From: Anaerolineaceae bacterium
GTDB lineage: Bacteria > Chloroflexota > Anaerolineae > Anaerolineales > Anaerolineaceae
DNA length: 64,000 nt
Direction: 5' to 3'
Assembly: GCA_029265815.1 (NCBI GenBank)
Contig: JAJUGU010000007.1
Coordinates: forward strand, 1-64,000
Each line of letters opens with the position of its first letter. Position 1 is the stretch's first letter. Shown here piece after piece: positions 44,070 to 52,810 of this stretch. Below the pieces are notes generated by a model. The model ran no database searches, was not told the DNA's origin, and was given only the letters and a program-made list of their open reading frames with translations. The translations under genes were made by a program, and so were the position numbers.

Positions 44070-44618
44070 TTAAAAATTGAAAAATTGCCGTTTAAGCCAT
44101 TGAATCCAATCGATCATGGATTGGATTTGGGAAATGCGAAATTGATATATTTCAGCCTGAAAGGATCTGTGTTCGATCTCTGGCGTCGTTCTTTCTTTGG
44201 TGGTTTCTAACCAGTGTTGACATTCTGATAATTGAGTATCGAGAAGAATGGTTGTGCGATCTGGTTGATATTGCTGGACGAAGTATAACTTGACCATAAA
44301 TTCATGGCGGAATTCACGAGGATGTTTGACAGGATCGAACAGCCAGCGGTCGAAAAGCGACTTCCCTTTGACGGTCAATGAATATTCCATGCGTGCCGGA
44401 CGCTGTTCATTGGATTTGAGTTTTCCTTTGATTAATCCCATGCGCTCCAGTTTATCGAGCTGGGCATACATGTTTGACAATTTCAATCCCCAGATCATTC
44501 CAACGCTGTCTGGATCGGTGATTTGCTTGTGGAGCTCATAACCATGAATAGGCTTGTGGTAAAGAAAGCCAAGAAGAGCGTACTCGGTTGCAGATAGATT
44601 GAAATTATTTTCTGTCAT
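44070..44618 (-). CDS. PadR-family transcriptional regulator
   Basis: 182 residues. The N-terminal winged helix has the family pattern YALLGFLYHKPIHGYELHKQI near 15-35 and SNMYAQLDKLERMGLIKGK; a C-terminal helical dimerisation part (VIR_act_alpha-like) follows from 95. It is the first gene of the importer operon and is probably its local repressor. ATG 44618 is preferred over TTG 44633, because the latter would lie inside the operator-like palindrome. Confidence 0.88.
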   Translation of the reverse strand: MTENNFNLSATEYALLGFLYHKPIHGYELHKQITDPDSVGMIWGLKLSNMYAQLDKLERMGLIKGKLKSNEQRPARMEYSLTVKGKSLFDRWLFDPVKHPREFRHEFMVKLYFVQQYQPDRTTILLDTQLSECQHWLETTKERTTPEIEHRSFQAEIYQFRISQIQSMIDWIQWLKRQFFNF

Positions 44619-44628
44619 AGATTGATTA

Positions 44629-44656
44629 CTCAATTATTGAGATAATATAGGTTATC
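44629..44656 (-). promoter_or_regulatory. operator-like dyads before padR
   Basis: CTCAATTATTGAG is a perfect palindrome at 44629-44641. It abuts GATAATATAGGTTATC (arms GATAA / TTATC) at 44641-44656. These two adjoining dyads sit 11 bases before the padR start and are a likely autoregulatory site. Confidence 0.5.
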
Positions 44657-44728
44657 ACAGGAAAAATTGTGTGTCAATGTATTGTGGTCTATAATAAAGT
44701 AACTGATAGAAGATAAAGAGGAGGAATG

Positions 44729-45397
44729 ATGGCAACTCAAAATGTTGATTTAGCACAATTATTTGGCACTGTTGCGACTGCCCTTGCACAGAATCAAAGT
44801 ACATTGAATCAAGCGGATACTTATAACCATGATCATGGTGATAACATGGTGGAAATTTTTGAAGTGATCACTCAGGCGATGAAAGAAAAGAGTTCCGCTG
44901 CACCGGCTGATCAACTGGCGTATGCCAGTGAGCTGCTGCGGGCGAAGACCAAGAGTGGATCAGCCAAATTGTATGCAGAGGGTCTCTCAGATGCATCCTC
45001 AAAACTGCAGGGGAAGAAAGCAGTCACCACAAATACTGCCATGACGCTAATCCAGGCGCTGTTGGGTGCGCAGAAAAAAGTTCCCACCTCCACATTGACA
45101 TCGAAAACATCAACCGATACAGGAGCAGATCTATTGGGCTCACTGCTGGGTGGTCTGACCGGTGCCACTACTACAAAGAGCACTGGCAAGAGTCCTTCTA
45201 AGATTGATATTAATAAACTATTAAAAGCAGGCATGAGCTATGTAGAAGCGAAGCAATCTGGAAGCAGCGATTTGGATGCAATCCTGAACGCAGTGGTTTC
45301 TACCAGCCGTGTGAGTGACTCTGATTATCATGCCCAATCAGGTGCTATTGTTGCCAATACCCTGCTGCAGGCATTGACCAGAATGACCTCAAAGTAA
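44729..45397 (+). CDS. DhaL/DAK2-like protein of unknown role
   Basis: 222 residues. LNQADTYNHDHGDNMVEIFEVITQAM resembles the LxxxDxxxGDGDHGxNM motif of dihydroxyacetone kinase L subunits, in which Asp residues bind Mg-ADP; here the first Asp-Gly is lost (NHDHGDNM). It is followed by a helical part, a Ser/Thr/Gly-rich middle (residues 115-155) and a second helical part. ATG 44729 has AGGAGG 4-5 bases upstream. A stand-alone, reduced DAK2-like domain with uncertain catalysis. Confidence 0.55.
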   Translation: MATQNVDLAQLFGTVATALAQNQSTLNQADTYNHDHGDNMVEIFEVITQAMKEKSSAAPADQLAYASELLRAKTKSGSAKLYAEGLSDASSKLQGKKAVTTNTAMTLIQALLGAQKKVPTSTLTSKTSTDTGADLLGSLLGGLTGATTTKSTGKSPSKIDINKLLKAGMSYVEAKQSGSSDLDAILNAVVSTSRVSDSDYHAQSGAIVANTLLQALTRMTSK

Positions 45398-45422
45398 GAC
45401 CTGAAATTTTTCGTGTGACGAT

Positions 45423-45451
45423 ACCCGGTTTCATTTGGAACCGGGTTTTTA
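45423..45451 (+). terminator. terminator
   Basis: ACCCGGTT / AACCGGGT with an 8-base loop and a TTTTATTTT tail, closing the DhaL-like gene. Confidence 0.85.
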
Positions 45452-45589
45452 TTTTCAGACGGATGAGCTTCGTTTCAGTTTATAATTGGCGCAGGTAAAC
45501 CCTGGATTTCACTTTCTTATTTAGGACAGGTGCGGCATCAGAACGATGATTTTTTCTATCCGGGGGATCTGATCCACAGAGGTTCTTGT

Positions 45590-46426
45590 ATGACCCTTCA
45601 TCGACATACCCCAATCGAAGCGCGAGATGCCCAAAAAGACCATCTCTGGCTTCAAATTTCCTCGCTGCCATATTTCCGCGGTGTTCTGCGGGCTGTGGAG
45701 GCGCGTTTTTACGAAAACATTGATCTTCCTGCCCCCACGCTTGATCTGGGATGTGGAGATGGACATTTTGCCTCTCTTGCGTTCGAGCGAAAGCTGGAGG
45801 TGGGAATCGATCCCTGGCGCGAACCCCTGCAGGAAGCTGAGAAGCGCAAGGCTTATCAAAAGCTTCTGGAGGGAAGCGGTAGTTCAATTCCGTATCCTGA
45901 CCATTTTTTCGCCAGCGCGGTGAGCAACTCAGTACTGGAGCATATTGCTGATCTTGAGCCGGTTCTTACTGAATTAGCGCGCGTCTTGCAGCCGGGAGCC
46001 CCATTTATTTTTTGTGTTCCTAATCATCAATTTTTAAAGACACTCTCAATCGGCCGATTTTTTGACCAAATCCATCTCAACTTTCTTGGAAATCTGTACC
46101 GCAGATTTTTTAATCACATTTCTCGACATTTTCATTGTGACAGTCCAGAGGTTTGGCAGAAACGGTTGGAAGCCGCGGGGTTTGAAATTGTTGACTGGTG
46201 GCATTATTTCTCACCGCGAGCATTGCATGTGCTGGAGTGGGGGCATTACCTCGGCTTGCCGTCCTTGATCTGCCGCCGTTTGTTTAGAAAGTGGATCCTC
46301 ATTCCACAGCGGTGGAACCTGGTTTTCACCCGCATGATCACATCGCCAGTGTACAAAGAAAAAGCAATCCAGGACGATGGCGCCTATACCTTTTATATTG
46401 CCCGCCGAAAATCGATATTGAGGTAA
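45590..46426 (+). CDS. class I SAM-dependent methyltransferase
   Basis: 278 residues. Motif I LDLGCGDGHFASLAF near 50, acidic post-I VGIDPWREPL, motif II/III region FFASAVSNSVLEHIADLEPVLTELARVLQPGA. This is a methyltransferase_11 pattern. Start 45590 removes an upstream extension lacking a ribosome site. It lies 4 bases before the GT39-like gene, so the pair may modify one surface glycan or lipid. Confidence 0.85.
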   Translation: MTLHRHTPIEARDAQKDHLWLQISSLPYFRGVLRAVEARFYENIDLPAPTLDLGCGDGHFASLAFERKLEVGIDPWREPLQEAEKRKAYQKLLEGSGSSIPYPDHFFASAVSNSVLEHIADLEPVLTELARVLQPGAPFIFCVPNHQFLKTLSIGRFFDQIHLNFLGNLYRRFFNHISRHFHCDSPEVWQKRLEAAGFEIVDWWHYFSPRALHVLEWGHYLGLPSLICRRLFRKWILIPQRWNLVFTRMITSPVYKEKAIQDDGAYTFYIARRKSILR

Positions 46427-46430
46427 AAGA

Positions 46431-48584
46431 ATGGATGAACCCAGCCTTCTGGATTATTTAAAAGAAAAATTTTCTCTTAAGGCACTGCTCAAGAAGCAGA
46501 CCGCTGATGCTCTTTCTGAAACTTCGGTAGATAAAGAATTTGAAAAGAGTTTTGAAGAAAAAAAAGAAGAACAACCGCGAAGAAAAAAAATGATCAGCGG
46601 TGTTCCCTGGCGCTCGGTTCTGGCCGTGGGATTGGCATTGATTGGGCAGCGCAATTTTGAACCAGTGCAATCTGACCCGGTGATGGGCATTGTGTTCTAT
46701 TTTGCTGCATTCTGCATGCTGATCTATGCCATCTGGAAGGGTGAATGGCAAACGGCTCGTTGCCCTGATGCGGTTGAAATCTCAGTGGCAGGGCAAAGCA
46801 GCCTGCGTAAAAACCTGTTATATGCACTCATTCCGTTGATGATCATCACATATATCGCTTTTAGCAATAACCGATTCACTGCATTTAACATCTTGTTATG
46901 GATCATAACCTTTGCGGCGGCGATGGCCGCATTCTGGCAGCAAGAACCGCAGCCTGGAGTAATTCCATTAAGAGATCGCTTTGCCAGATTCGCGCGTCAA
47001 CCCGAGGTCAAGATTCGTTTCTCCTACTGGGGTTTGCTGGTTTTCGCTGTGTTCTGCCTCTCGGCTTACTTCCACCTGAATCAACTCAATACCGTTCCAC
47101 TGGATATGACGAGCGACCACGCCGAAAAAATACTGGATGTTCAAGACGTGTTGAATGGCAGCAGCCCGATCTTTTTCACGCGGAATGCCGGACGTGAGCC
47201 GATCCAGTTTTACCTGACTGCTTTCTTGGTCAAAGTCGTTGGCATGGATCTAAACTTCACCACGTTAAAATTTGGCATGGCGCTGGCTTTTCTACTCTCG
47301 CTCGTCTATGTTTACCGACTGGGTAAGGAAGTTGGTAACCGCTGGACAGGACTTTTTGCGATGCTGTTGTTAGGGATGGCCGCATGGACGAACATCCTGG
47401 CCAGGGTGGGAATGCGTCTGGTACTCACTCCAGTTTTTGTCGCCCCGGTATTGTTCTACCTGTTGAGAGGTCTGCGGACTCAGCGGCGCAATGACCTCAT
47501 CCTGGCCGGAGCACTTCTTGGTTTAGGATTAATGGGGTACAGCGCTTTCAGGATCATGCCTTTTGTGGTTGTCCTTTGTGTGATCATCTATCTGGTTCGG
47601 TTGAAAAACCAGGTCGCATCTAGCCGAATCCTGGCTGACTTTGGCATACTCGTGTTATTCGCTGTCATCGCAGCCTTGCCACTTTTACGTTTTGCACTGC
47701 AATATCCTGATCTGATCGGCATGCGCACGCTTACTCGCATGACCGGGGTGGAACAACCCATCAATGGGCCAGTTTTCATGGTATTCCTCAAGAATTTTTG
47801 GAATGCCGTTGTGATGCCATTCTGGCGAGATGGAAATACCTGGGTCATCTCGGTGACCGAACGGCCGGCATTAGACCTGGTGAGCGCGGCGCTTTACCTG
47901 CTGGGTACCGTGCTGCTCATCTTCTCGTGGGTAAAACACAGAGATTGGCAGTATCTCTTCCTTTTGCTCTCCATCCCGGTGCTCATGCTGCCGTCGATCC
48001 TCGCGCTGGCTTTTCCGATTGAAAATCCATCACTCAGCCGGGCTGGCGGCGCTGTGATCCCAATCATTCTGATTTGTGCGATTGCGTTAGAACGATTATT
48101 GTCGAGCCTGTGGAAATATTCAAAAACCCGAAGCGGAAAATTGGGGGTGATCCTCGCGGGGCTGCTCCTGGTCTTTCTTTCTGCCCGGCAAAACTTTGAT
48201 CTGGTATTCAATCAGTACAACACCCAGTACATCAATTCAACCTGGAATACCCGGCAGATGGGAGAGATCGCGCGGAATTATATCGGTTCCATCGGTAGCA
48301 AGGATACGATCTATGTGGTGGCCAAGGCCCACTGGGTTGACACCCGACTGGTGGCAATGAACGCGGGTTATATTGGTGAAGATTACCAGATATGGCCTGA
48401 GGATCTGAGCGCAACCCTTGAAGAGCCGAGCTCGAAGTTGTTTTTCGTTAAGACAGACGACGAAGTCGGGTTAGCTGCTCTCAAGGCAGTATATCCGGAA
48501 GGGATAATGGAATTGCACACTGCCAGGGCTCTGGGACGTGATTTCTATACCTATTTTGTGCCTGAACACACAGCAGAAAGATAA
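46431..48584 (+). CDS. GT39/PMT-family membrane glycosyltransferase
   Basis: 717 residues. A charged cytosolic N-terminus (residues 1-55) is followed by about thirteen membrane segments. The first large outer loop carries LDMTSDHAEKILDVQDVLNG and FTRNAGREPIQFYLTAF, the acidic and Arg/Glu pattern typical of ArnT/PMT glycosyltransferases. The C-terminal 130 residues are soluble and extracytoplasmic. It probably moves a sugar from a polyprenyl-phosphate carrier. It is coupled to the methyltransferase gene upstream. Confidence 0.85.
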   Translation: MDEPSLLDYLKEKFSLKALLKKQTADALSETSVDKEFEKSFEEKKEEQPRRKKMISGVPWRSVLAVGLALIGQRNFEPVQSDPVMGIVFYFAAFCMLIYAIWKGEWQTARCPDAVEISVAGQSSLRKNLLYALIPLMIITYIAFSNNRFTAFNILLWIITFAAAMAAFWQQEPQPGVIPLRDRFARFARQPEVKIRFSYWGLLVFAVFCLSAYFHLNQLNTVPLDMTSDHAEKILDVQDVLNGSSPIFFTRNAGREPIQFYLTAFLVKVVGMDLNFTTLKFGMALAFLLSLVYVYRLGKEVGNRWTGLFAMLLLGMAAWTNILARVGMRLVLTPVFVAPVLFYLLRGLRTQRRNDLILAGALLGLGLMGYSAFRIMPFVVVLCVIIYLVRLKNQVASSRILADFGILVLFAVIAALPLLRFALQYPDLIGMRTLTRMTGVEQPINGPVFMVFLKNFWNAVVMPFWRDGNTWVISVTERPALDLVSAALYLLGTVLLIFSWVKHRDWQYLFLLLSIPVLMLPSILALAFPIENPSLSRAGGAVIPIILICAIALERLLSSLWKYSKTRSGKLGVILAGLLLVFLSARQNFDLVFNQYNTQYINSTWNTRQMGEIARNYIGSIGSKDTIYVVAKAHWVDTRLVAMNAGYIGEDYQIWPEDLSATLEEPSSKLFFVKTDDEVGLAALKAVYPEGIMELHTARALGRDFYTYFVPEHTAER

Positions 48585-48605
48585 CCCAACAGATTTCGGA
48601 TGTAG

Positions 48606-48633
48606 AGAGGATGCCAGAAGGCATTCTCTTTTT
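48606..48633. terminator. terminator between convergent genes
   Basis: AGAGGATGCC / GGCATTCTCT (one G-T pair) with an AGAA loop and TTTT tail. It slightly overlaps the 3' end of the gntR-type gene on the other strand. Confidence 0.75.
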
Positions 48634-49369
48634 ATCGTTTTAGATGAACGAAATAACGGTATCGGTCACCACGGTAGAGGATTTTTACAAATTCGATCGG
48701 TTTGCGGTACTGTGAAAATAAGAGGCGTTCGCTGAGCAATAATGGCGCACCGGGTGTAATCTCAAGCAACTGCGCTTCCTGTGGCGTCGCCAGGGTTACT
48801 TCAAGGGTTTCATCTGCTTCTGTGGGGATGATATTGAATTTTTCCTGGAGAATACGGTAAAGAGAACCATACTCGCTCATTTCGCTTTCGGTAATCACCT
48901 GGTCATCATGCAGAGCGAGGTAAGAGGTTTGCAACCCAATGGGGATGCCGTTTCCAAGCCTGATACGGTCGATACACAACACGCTTGACCCGGCGGGCAG
49001 CTCAAGGCGCTGCAAGATCTTGGGAGAGGGAACCATACGTTCGAGCCTGCGGATGACCTGCCCGGGTTGAATGCCGCGTTTGACCAGATCTTCTGAGAAG
49101 CTGGTCAGTTCCATCAATCCTTTTTGTAATTTGTGCGGCGAAACGAAAGTGCCTCGGCCATGTTCGCGATAAAGGTAACCTTGTTGTACGAGATTATCGA
49201 TTGCTTCGCGGATGGTGGTACGGCTGATGTTGTAAAGCACTTCGAGCTGCCGCTCAGAAGGGATGGGAGTACGCGGTTTCCAATCGCCATCTTCGATTTT
49301 TTGCCGGAGAATGGCGGCTAATTGATAATATTTGGGGACAGCGCCAAACGGATCGATCGTTCTTGACAT
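48632..49369 (-). CDS. GntR/HutC-family regulator of the microcompartment operon
   Basis: 245 residues. Winged helix at 10-75 with IPSERQLEVLYNISRTTIRE and YLYREHGRGTFV; UTRA effector domain from about 95 to the end. It is divergent from the BMC operon with only 103 bases between them, and the shared region holds a promoter and a GntR-type operator. Its effector is likely a sugar phosphate or nucleoside sugar by context. Its start codon overlaps the -35 of the BMC promoter on the other strand. Confidence 0.92.
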   Translation of the reverse strand: MSRTIDPFGAVPKYYQLAAILRQKIEDGDWKPRTPIPSERQLEVLYNISRTTIREAIDNLVQQGYLYREHGRGTFVSPHKLQKGLMELTSFSEDLVKRGIQPGQVIRRLERMVPSPKILQRLELPAGSSVLCIDRIRLGNGIPIGLQTSYLALHDDQVITESEMSEYGSLYRILQEKFNIIPTEADETLEVTLATPQEAQLLEITPGAPLLLSERLLFSQYRKPIEFVKILYRGDRYRYFVHLKR

Positions 49370-49390
49370 TTGATTATAAAGTGGTATGAT
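49363..49390 (+). promoter_or_regulatory. sigma70-type promoter of the microcompartment operon
   Basis: TTGACA (49363-49368), a 16-base spacer and TATGAT (49385-49390). The -35 is a consensus match and covers the gntR start codon on the other strand. Confidence 0.8.
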
Positions 49391-49400
49391 ATTTCTAGAT

Positions 49401-49424
49401 ACTGGTCATGTGGTCACTACCAGT
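49401..49424. promoter_or_regulatory. GntR/HutC-type operator
   Basis: TGGTCACTACCA at 49411-49422 matches the TGGTnnnnACCA core of NagR/YvoA-like GntR operators. A wider dyad, ACTGGT (49401-49406) and ACCAGT (49419-49424), surrounds it. It begins about 10 bases after the BMC promoter -10, a good place to block transcription. Confidence 0.7.
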
Positions 49425-49475
49425 TACATTATCCGACAATTTTGAGCGTTCGTCAAGTATGGAGTTCTTTGATTG

Positions 49476-50087
49476 ATGAGCCAAATCTCAGATAAAGATA
49501 TCCATGACATTGTGGTAAGAGTAGTCAACCAGACGCTAGGCTTGAGCTCTTCCACATCTGCGATCAATGCTCCTGTTCCTTCAGCGACTTTATCAACGCA
49601 ATCTCCTGTTGCACCTGAAAAGAAAACCGTGGCAATTGGCTCTGACCACGGGGGTGTTGATTTAAAAAATATCCTTGTCAAAGAATTAACTGATTCTGGT
49701 TATGATGTGATCGACTGTGGAACCAATACCAAAGAAGCGGTCGATTATCCTGATATTGCACTCGCTGTAGCCCGTCTGGTTTCAGAGGGCAAAGCCTGGC
49801 GCGGTGTCATCATCGACGGGGCGGGAATTGGTTCTTGCATGGCTGCAAACAAGGTGCCGGGCATTCGAGCGGCTCTGTGTTACGATCATTCCACTGCGGT
49901 CAACAGCAGAGAACATAATGATGCCAATGTGCTCACACTGGGTGCGGGTTTGATTGGTGTGAATCTGGCAAAGCAGATCCTTTCAACCTGGTTATCTGCA
50001 GAATTTGGTGGCGGCCGGCATGCAAAACGGGTGGATAAGATCATGGCAATCGAGAAGACATTTCTCAAGGATGGAAAAGTATCATGA
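49476..50087 (+). CDS. microcompartment RpiB-like sugar-phosphate isomerase
   Basis: 203 residues. Residues 1-22 form an amphipathic helix ([18 protein letters not shown]) and 23-48 a Pro/Ser/Thr linker, the layout of an encapsulation peptide. The RpiB/LacA/B domain follows from 51: GSDHGG with the conserved His58, [20 protein letters not shown] with His147. At the place of the catalytic Cys of classical RpiB (LICGTGVG in E. coli) it reads IIDGAGIG, so Asp114. Another Cys is at 121. A changed substrate or mechanism is possible. GGAG lies 11 bases before the ATG; TTG 49473 is an alternative start. Confidence 0.88.
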   Translation: MSQISDKDIHDIVVRVVNQTLGLSSSTSAINAPVPSATLSTQSPVAPEKKTVAIGSDHGGVDLKNILVKELTDSGYDVIDCGTNTKEAVDYPDIALAVARLVSEGKAWRGVIIDGAGIGSCMAANKVPGIRAALCYDHSTAVNSREHNDANVLTLGAGLIGVNLAKQILSTWLSAEFGGGRHAKRVDKIMAIEKTFLKDGKVS

Positions 50088-51007
50088 CGCTTGATATTAA
50101 GACAATTGAAACTCTGGTAGAGATCATCACTCGCGAGGTTTTGCTTGCGATGGTCGAACAGGAAGAAAAAGATAAAAATCCACAGGGTGCCACCTGTGTG
50201 GTTGAAGTGGCCAACGGCGTGAAAGTAAAAACCTGTTTTGACAACGCAGGTCACGTGGTCAGCGCAGGAGCAGAACGTTTAACCTCTACGGTGGGGGTCA
50301 TTCCTGAAGATCGTTCGTTGGCCAGTATGATCGATCATACACTGCTCAAACCGGATGCGACAAGTGACAAAATTGCGCAATTATGCTTTGAAGCGCGTAA
50401 ATACCATTTTGCATCAGTGTGTGTTAACCCTACTCATGTCAAACTTTGCGCTGATCTGCTGCGCGATTCAGATGTAAAAGTGTGTACGGTAATTGGTTTT
50501 CCGCTAGGAGCGACATCACCTGAAGTAAAAGCATTCGAGACGCGCAATGCGCTGGAGAATGGCGCGACCGAGATCGATATGGTGATCAATATCGGTGCTT
50601 TAAAGGCTGGTGAAACAGAACTGGTTGCGCGGGATATCCGCGGTGTGGTGGAAGTGGCCCACGCTGCCAACGCACTGGTGAAGGTCATCATTGAGACCGC
50701 CCTGCTCACCGATGAAGAAAAAGTGGTAGCGTGTCTACTGGCAAAAGAAGCTGGCGCTGATTTTGTAAAAACATCTACAGGGTTTTCGGGAGGCGGTGCC
50801 ACCGTGCATGATGTTGAACTGATGCGCCGAACGGTGGGACCTGCTCTGGGTGTTAAAGCATCGGGTGGAATTCATACCCATGAAGAAGCAGAGGCAATGG
50901 TCGCTGCAGGTGCTACACGAATTGGTGCCAGTGCCGGCGTGAAGATTATTCAGGCGGCACCCGCTAACGAAAAAACGGCTGTGTCCACAGCAACCAGGGG
51001 CTACTGA
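50084..51007 (+). CDS. deoC: microcompartment deoxyribose-phosphate aldolase
   Basis: 307 residues. The N-terminal helix [20 protein letters not shown] (residues 4-23) and a linker of about 50 residues look like an encapsulation peptide. The aldolase barrel begins near 82 ([13 protein letters not shown]). Key residues: Asp in ATEIDMVIN, Schiff-base Lys in [10 protein letters not shown], second Lys in GVKASGGI. It splits 2-deoxyribose-5-phosphate into acetaldehyde and glyceraldehyde-3-phosphate. Its ATG overlaps the rpiB-like stop by 4 bases. Acetaldehyde would be the substrate of the aldehyde dehydrogenase two genes downstream. Confidence 0.93.
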   Translation: MTLDIKTIETLVEIITREVLLAMVEQEEKDKNPQGATCVVEVANGVKVKTCFDNAGHVVSAGAERLTSTVGVIPEDRSLASMIDHTLLKPDATSDKIAQLCFEARKYHFASVCVNPTHVKLCADLLRDSDVKVCTVIGFPLGATSPEVKAFETRNALENGATEIDMVINIGALKAGETELVARDIRGVVEVAHAANALVKVIIETALLTDEEKVVACLLAKEAGADFVKTSTGFSGGGATVHDVELMRRTVGPALGVKASGGIHTHEEAEAMVAAGATRIGASAGVKIIQAAPANEKTAVSTATRGY

Positions 51008-51019
51008 GCGGAGGGTATT

Positions 51020-51310
51020 ATGCTAATTGCGCGCGTAATCGGTACAACTGTCTCAACCGTGAAAGATGAAAAATTGACCGGCCGAAAGCTGCTCATTGTC
51101 AGACAGACAGATGAGTTTGGTAACGCTGTTGGAAAGCCTTTTGTTGCGATCGACACAGTGGACGCAGGGGTGGGCGACCTGGTGTTGACGGCTGCGGGTT
51201 CCAGTGCGCGTCAAACCTCGATTACAAAAGACACACCTGTTGACGCGGTGATCATGGCAATGATCGATTCTCTTGAAGTCGATGGAACGGTGACTTTCAG
51301 AAAGAGTTGA
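51020..51310 (+). CDS. BMC-P vertex protein (EutN/CcmL family), copy 1
   Basis: 96 residues. MLIARVIGTTVSTVKDEKL, LLIVRQTDE and FVAIDTVDAGVGDLVLT are the standard pentamer motifs. It caps the twelve vertices of the shell. GGAGGG precedes the ATG. Confidence 0.92.
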   Translation: MLIARVIGTTVSTVKDEKLTGRKLLIVRQTDEFGNAVGKPFVAIDTVDAGVGDLVLTAAGSSARQTSITKDTPVDAVIMAMIDSLEVDGTVTFRKS

Positions 51311-51316
51311 TGATCT

Positions 51317-52777
51317 ATGAGCATTTTTGATCAGGACCTGGTTTCTATTCAAGAAGCGCGAGAACTGGCCGGCCAGGCGTTCGATGCCTGGAAAATCTGG
51401 GCGAAGGCATCGCAGGAACAGGTTGACCGGGTATGCAGCGCTATGGCTGAGGCGGCGTTCAATGCTGCAGACCGCCTTGGAAGAATGGCGCATGAAGAAA
51501 CCGGTTATGGGGTGGCTGATCATAAAAGATTGAAGAATGAATTTGCTGCAAAAGCGGTATGGGAAAGTATCAAGGATATTAAAACTGTGGGTGTGATCGG
51601 GCGAGACGATCAAAAACGGATTTACGAGATCGCCTGGCCAATGGGGGTCATCGCAGCTTTGACGCCGAGCACCAATCCCACCTCAACGGTGATCTACAAA
51701 ACTCTCATTTCAGTCAAGGCCAGAGATGCAATTGTCATTGCTCCGCATCCTTCTGCTGTGCAGTGCTGCAACGAGACCGCAGCGTTGCTGGCCAAAGTGG
51801 CTGAAGAAACCGGCGCACCCCGTGGATTGATCTCTTGTATGCGTCACGTGAGTCTGCAGGGCACACAGGAACTGATGAATCATAAATATGTGGCCCTGAT
51901 TCTGGCTACCGGCGGAACACCCATGGTGCGCGCGGCACATTCCACAGGAAAACCGGCGTACGGCGTGGGACCGGGCAACGTGCCTGTATATGTGGACCGC
52001 TCCGCAGATATCGAACAGGCTGCCCGGTACATCGTGGCAAGCAAATCGTTTGATTGCTCTACCATCTGTGCTTCAGAGCAATCTGTGGTGGCTGATAAAC
52101 CGATTGCCGCTCAATTGAAGCGCAGGATGGAACAGGAAGGTGCTTATTTTGTAGATGACCATCAGGCCGGGTTGCTGCGCCAGATCCTTTTTACTCCCGA
52201 AGGCGGCATGATCCCTGCCACGGTAGGAAAACCAGCCGCATACCTGGCTGCCCTGGCTGGCTTTAAGGTTCCTGCTGGAACACGGGTGCTGGTTGCCCGG
52301 TTAAGTCGGGTAGGTAAAGAAGAACCCCTTTCGCGTGAAAAACTGACCACTGTGCTTGGCTGGTATGAAGAAGACGGATGGGAGGCCGGTTGTGACCGTT
52401 GTATTGAATTGATTCAATTTGGCGGACGGGGTCACAGCCTGGTGATCCATGCCACTGACGAAAAGGTCATCATGGCATTTGGGTTGGAAAAACCTGTATT
52501 TCGCATCACGGTTAATACCATGTCCACACTGGGTGCTATTGGGTTAACAACCGGCTTAATGCCCTCGCTTACCCTCGGAGCAGGTGGGGTCGGTGGTTCG
52601 ATCACTGGAGATAACATCACTGCTTATCATTTGTTTAATGTAAAACGCTTAGCCTATGAATTGTCTGCTCCTCCGCCTGCCGCATTAACTGCTGGCAATG
52701 AGAAATTAATGATTTCTGCCAGTGAGATTGAAGCGGTTGTGCGTAGTGTTGTGGAAGAAATTCTTAAAATCAAATAA
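51317..52777 (+). CDS. CoA-acylating aldehyde dehydrogenase of the microcompartment
   Basis: 486 residues, AdhE/EutE/PduP class. SFDCSTICASEQ holds the catalytic Cys251; TPSTNPTSTVIYK and GVGPGNVPVYVD are cofactor/substrate motifs. It converts acetaldehyde, NAD+ and CoA to acetyl-CoA. The C-terminus (MISASEIEAVVRSVVEEILKI) is a short amphipathic helix after a flexible stretch, which is a C-terminal encapsulation peptide. It starts 6 bases after the first BMC-P gene. No phosphotransacylase or alcohol dehydrogenase for cofactor recycling is seen nearby. Confidence 0.93.
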   Translation: MSIFDQDLVSIQEARELAGQAFDAWKIWAKASQEQVDRVCSAMAEAAFNAADRLGRMAHEETGYGVADHKRLKNEFAAKAVWESIKDIKTVGVIGRDDQKRIYEIAWPMGVIAALTPSTNPTSTVIYKTLISVKARDAIVIAPHPSAVQCCNETAALLAKVAEETGAPRGLISCMRHVSLQGTQELMNHKYVALILATGGTPMVRAAHSTGKPAYGVGPGNVPVYVDRSADIEQAARYIVASKSFDCSTICASEQSVVADKPIAAQLKRRMEQEGAYFVDDHQAGLLRQILFTPEGGMIPATVGKPAAYLAALAGFKVPAGTRVLVARLSRVGKEEPLSREKLTTVLGWYEEDGWEAGCDRCIELIQFGGRGHSLVIHATDEKVIMAFGLEKPVFRITVNTMSTLGAIGLTTGLMPSLTLGAGGVGGSITGDNITAYHLFNVKRLAYELSAPPPAALTAGNEKLMISASEIEAVVRSVVEEILKIK

Positions 52778-52810
52778 TCAGATTAAATGAACTGAAGAAA
52801 GGAATGAACA

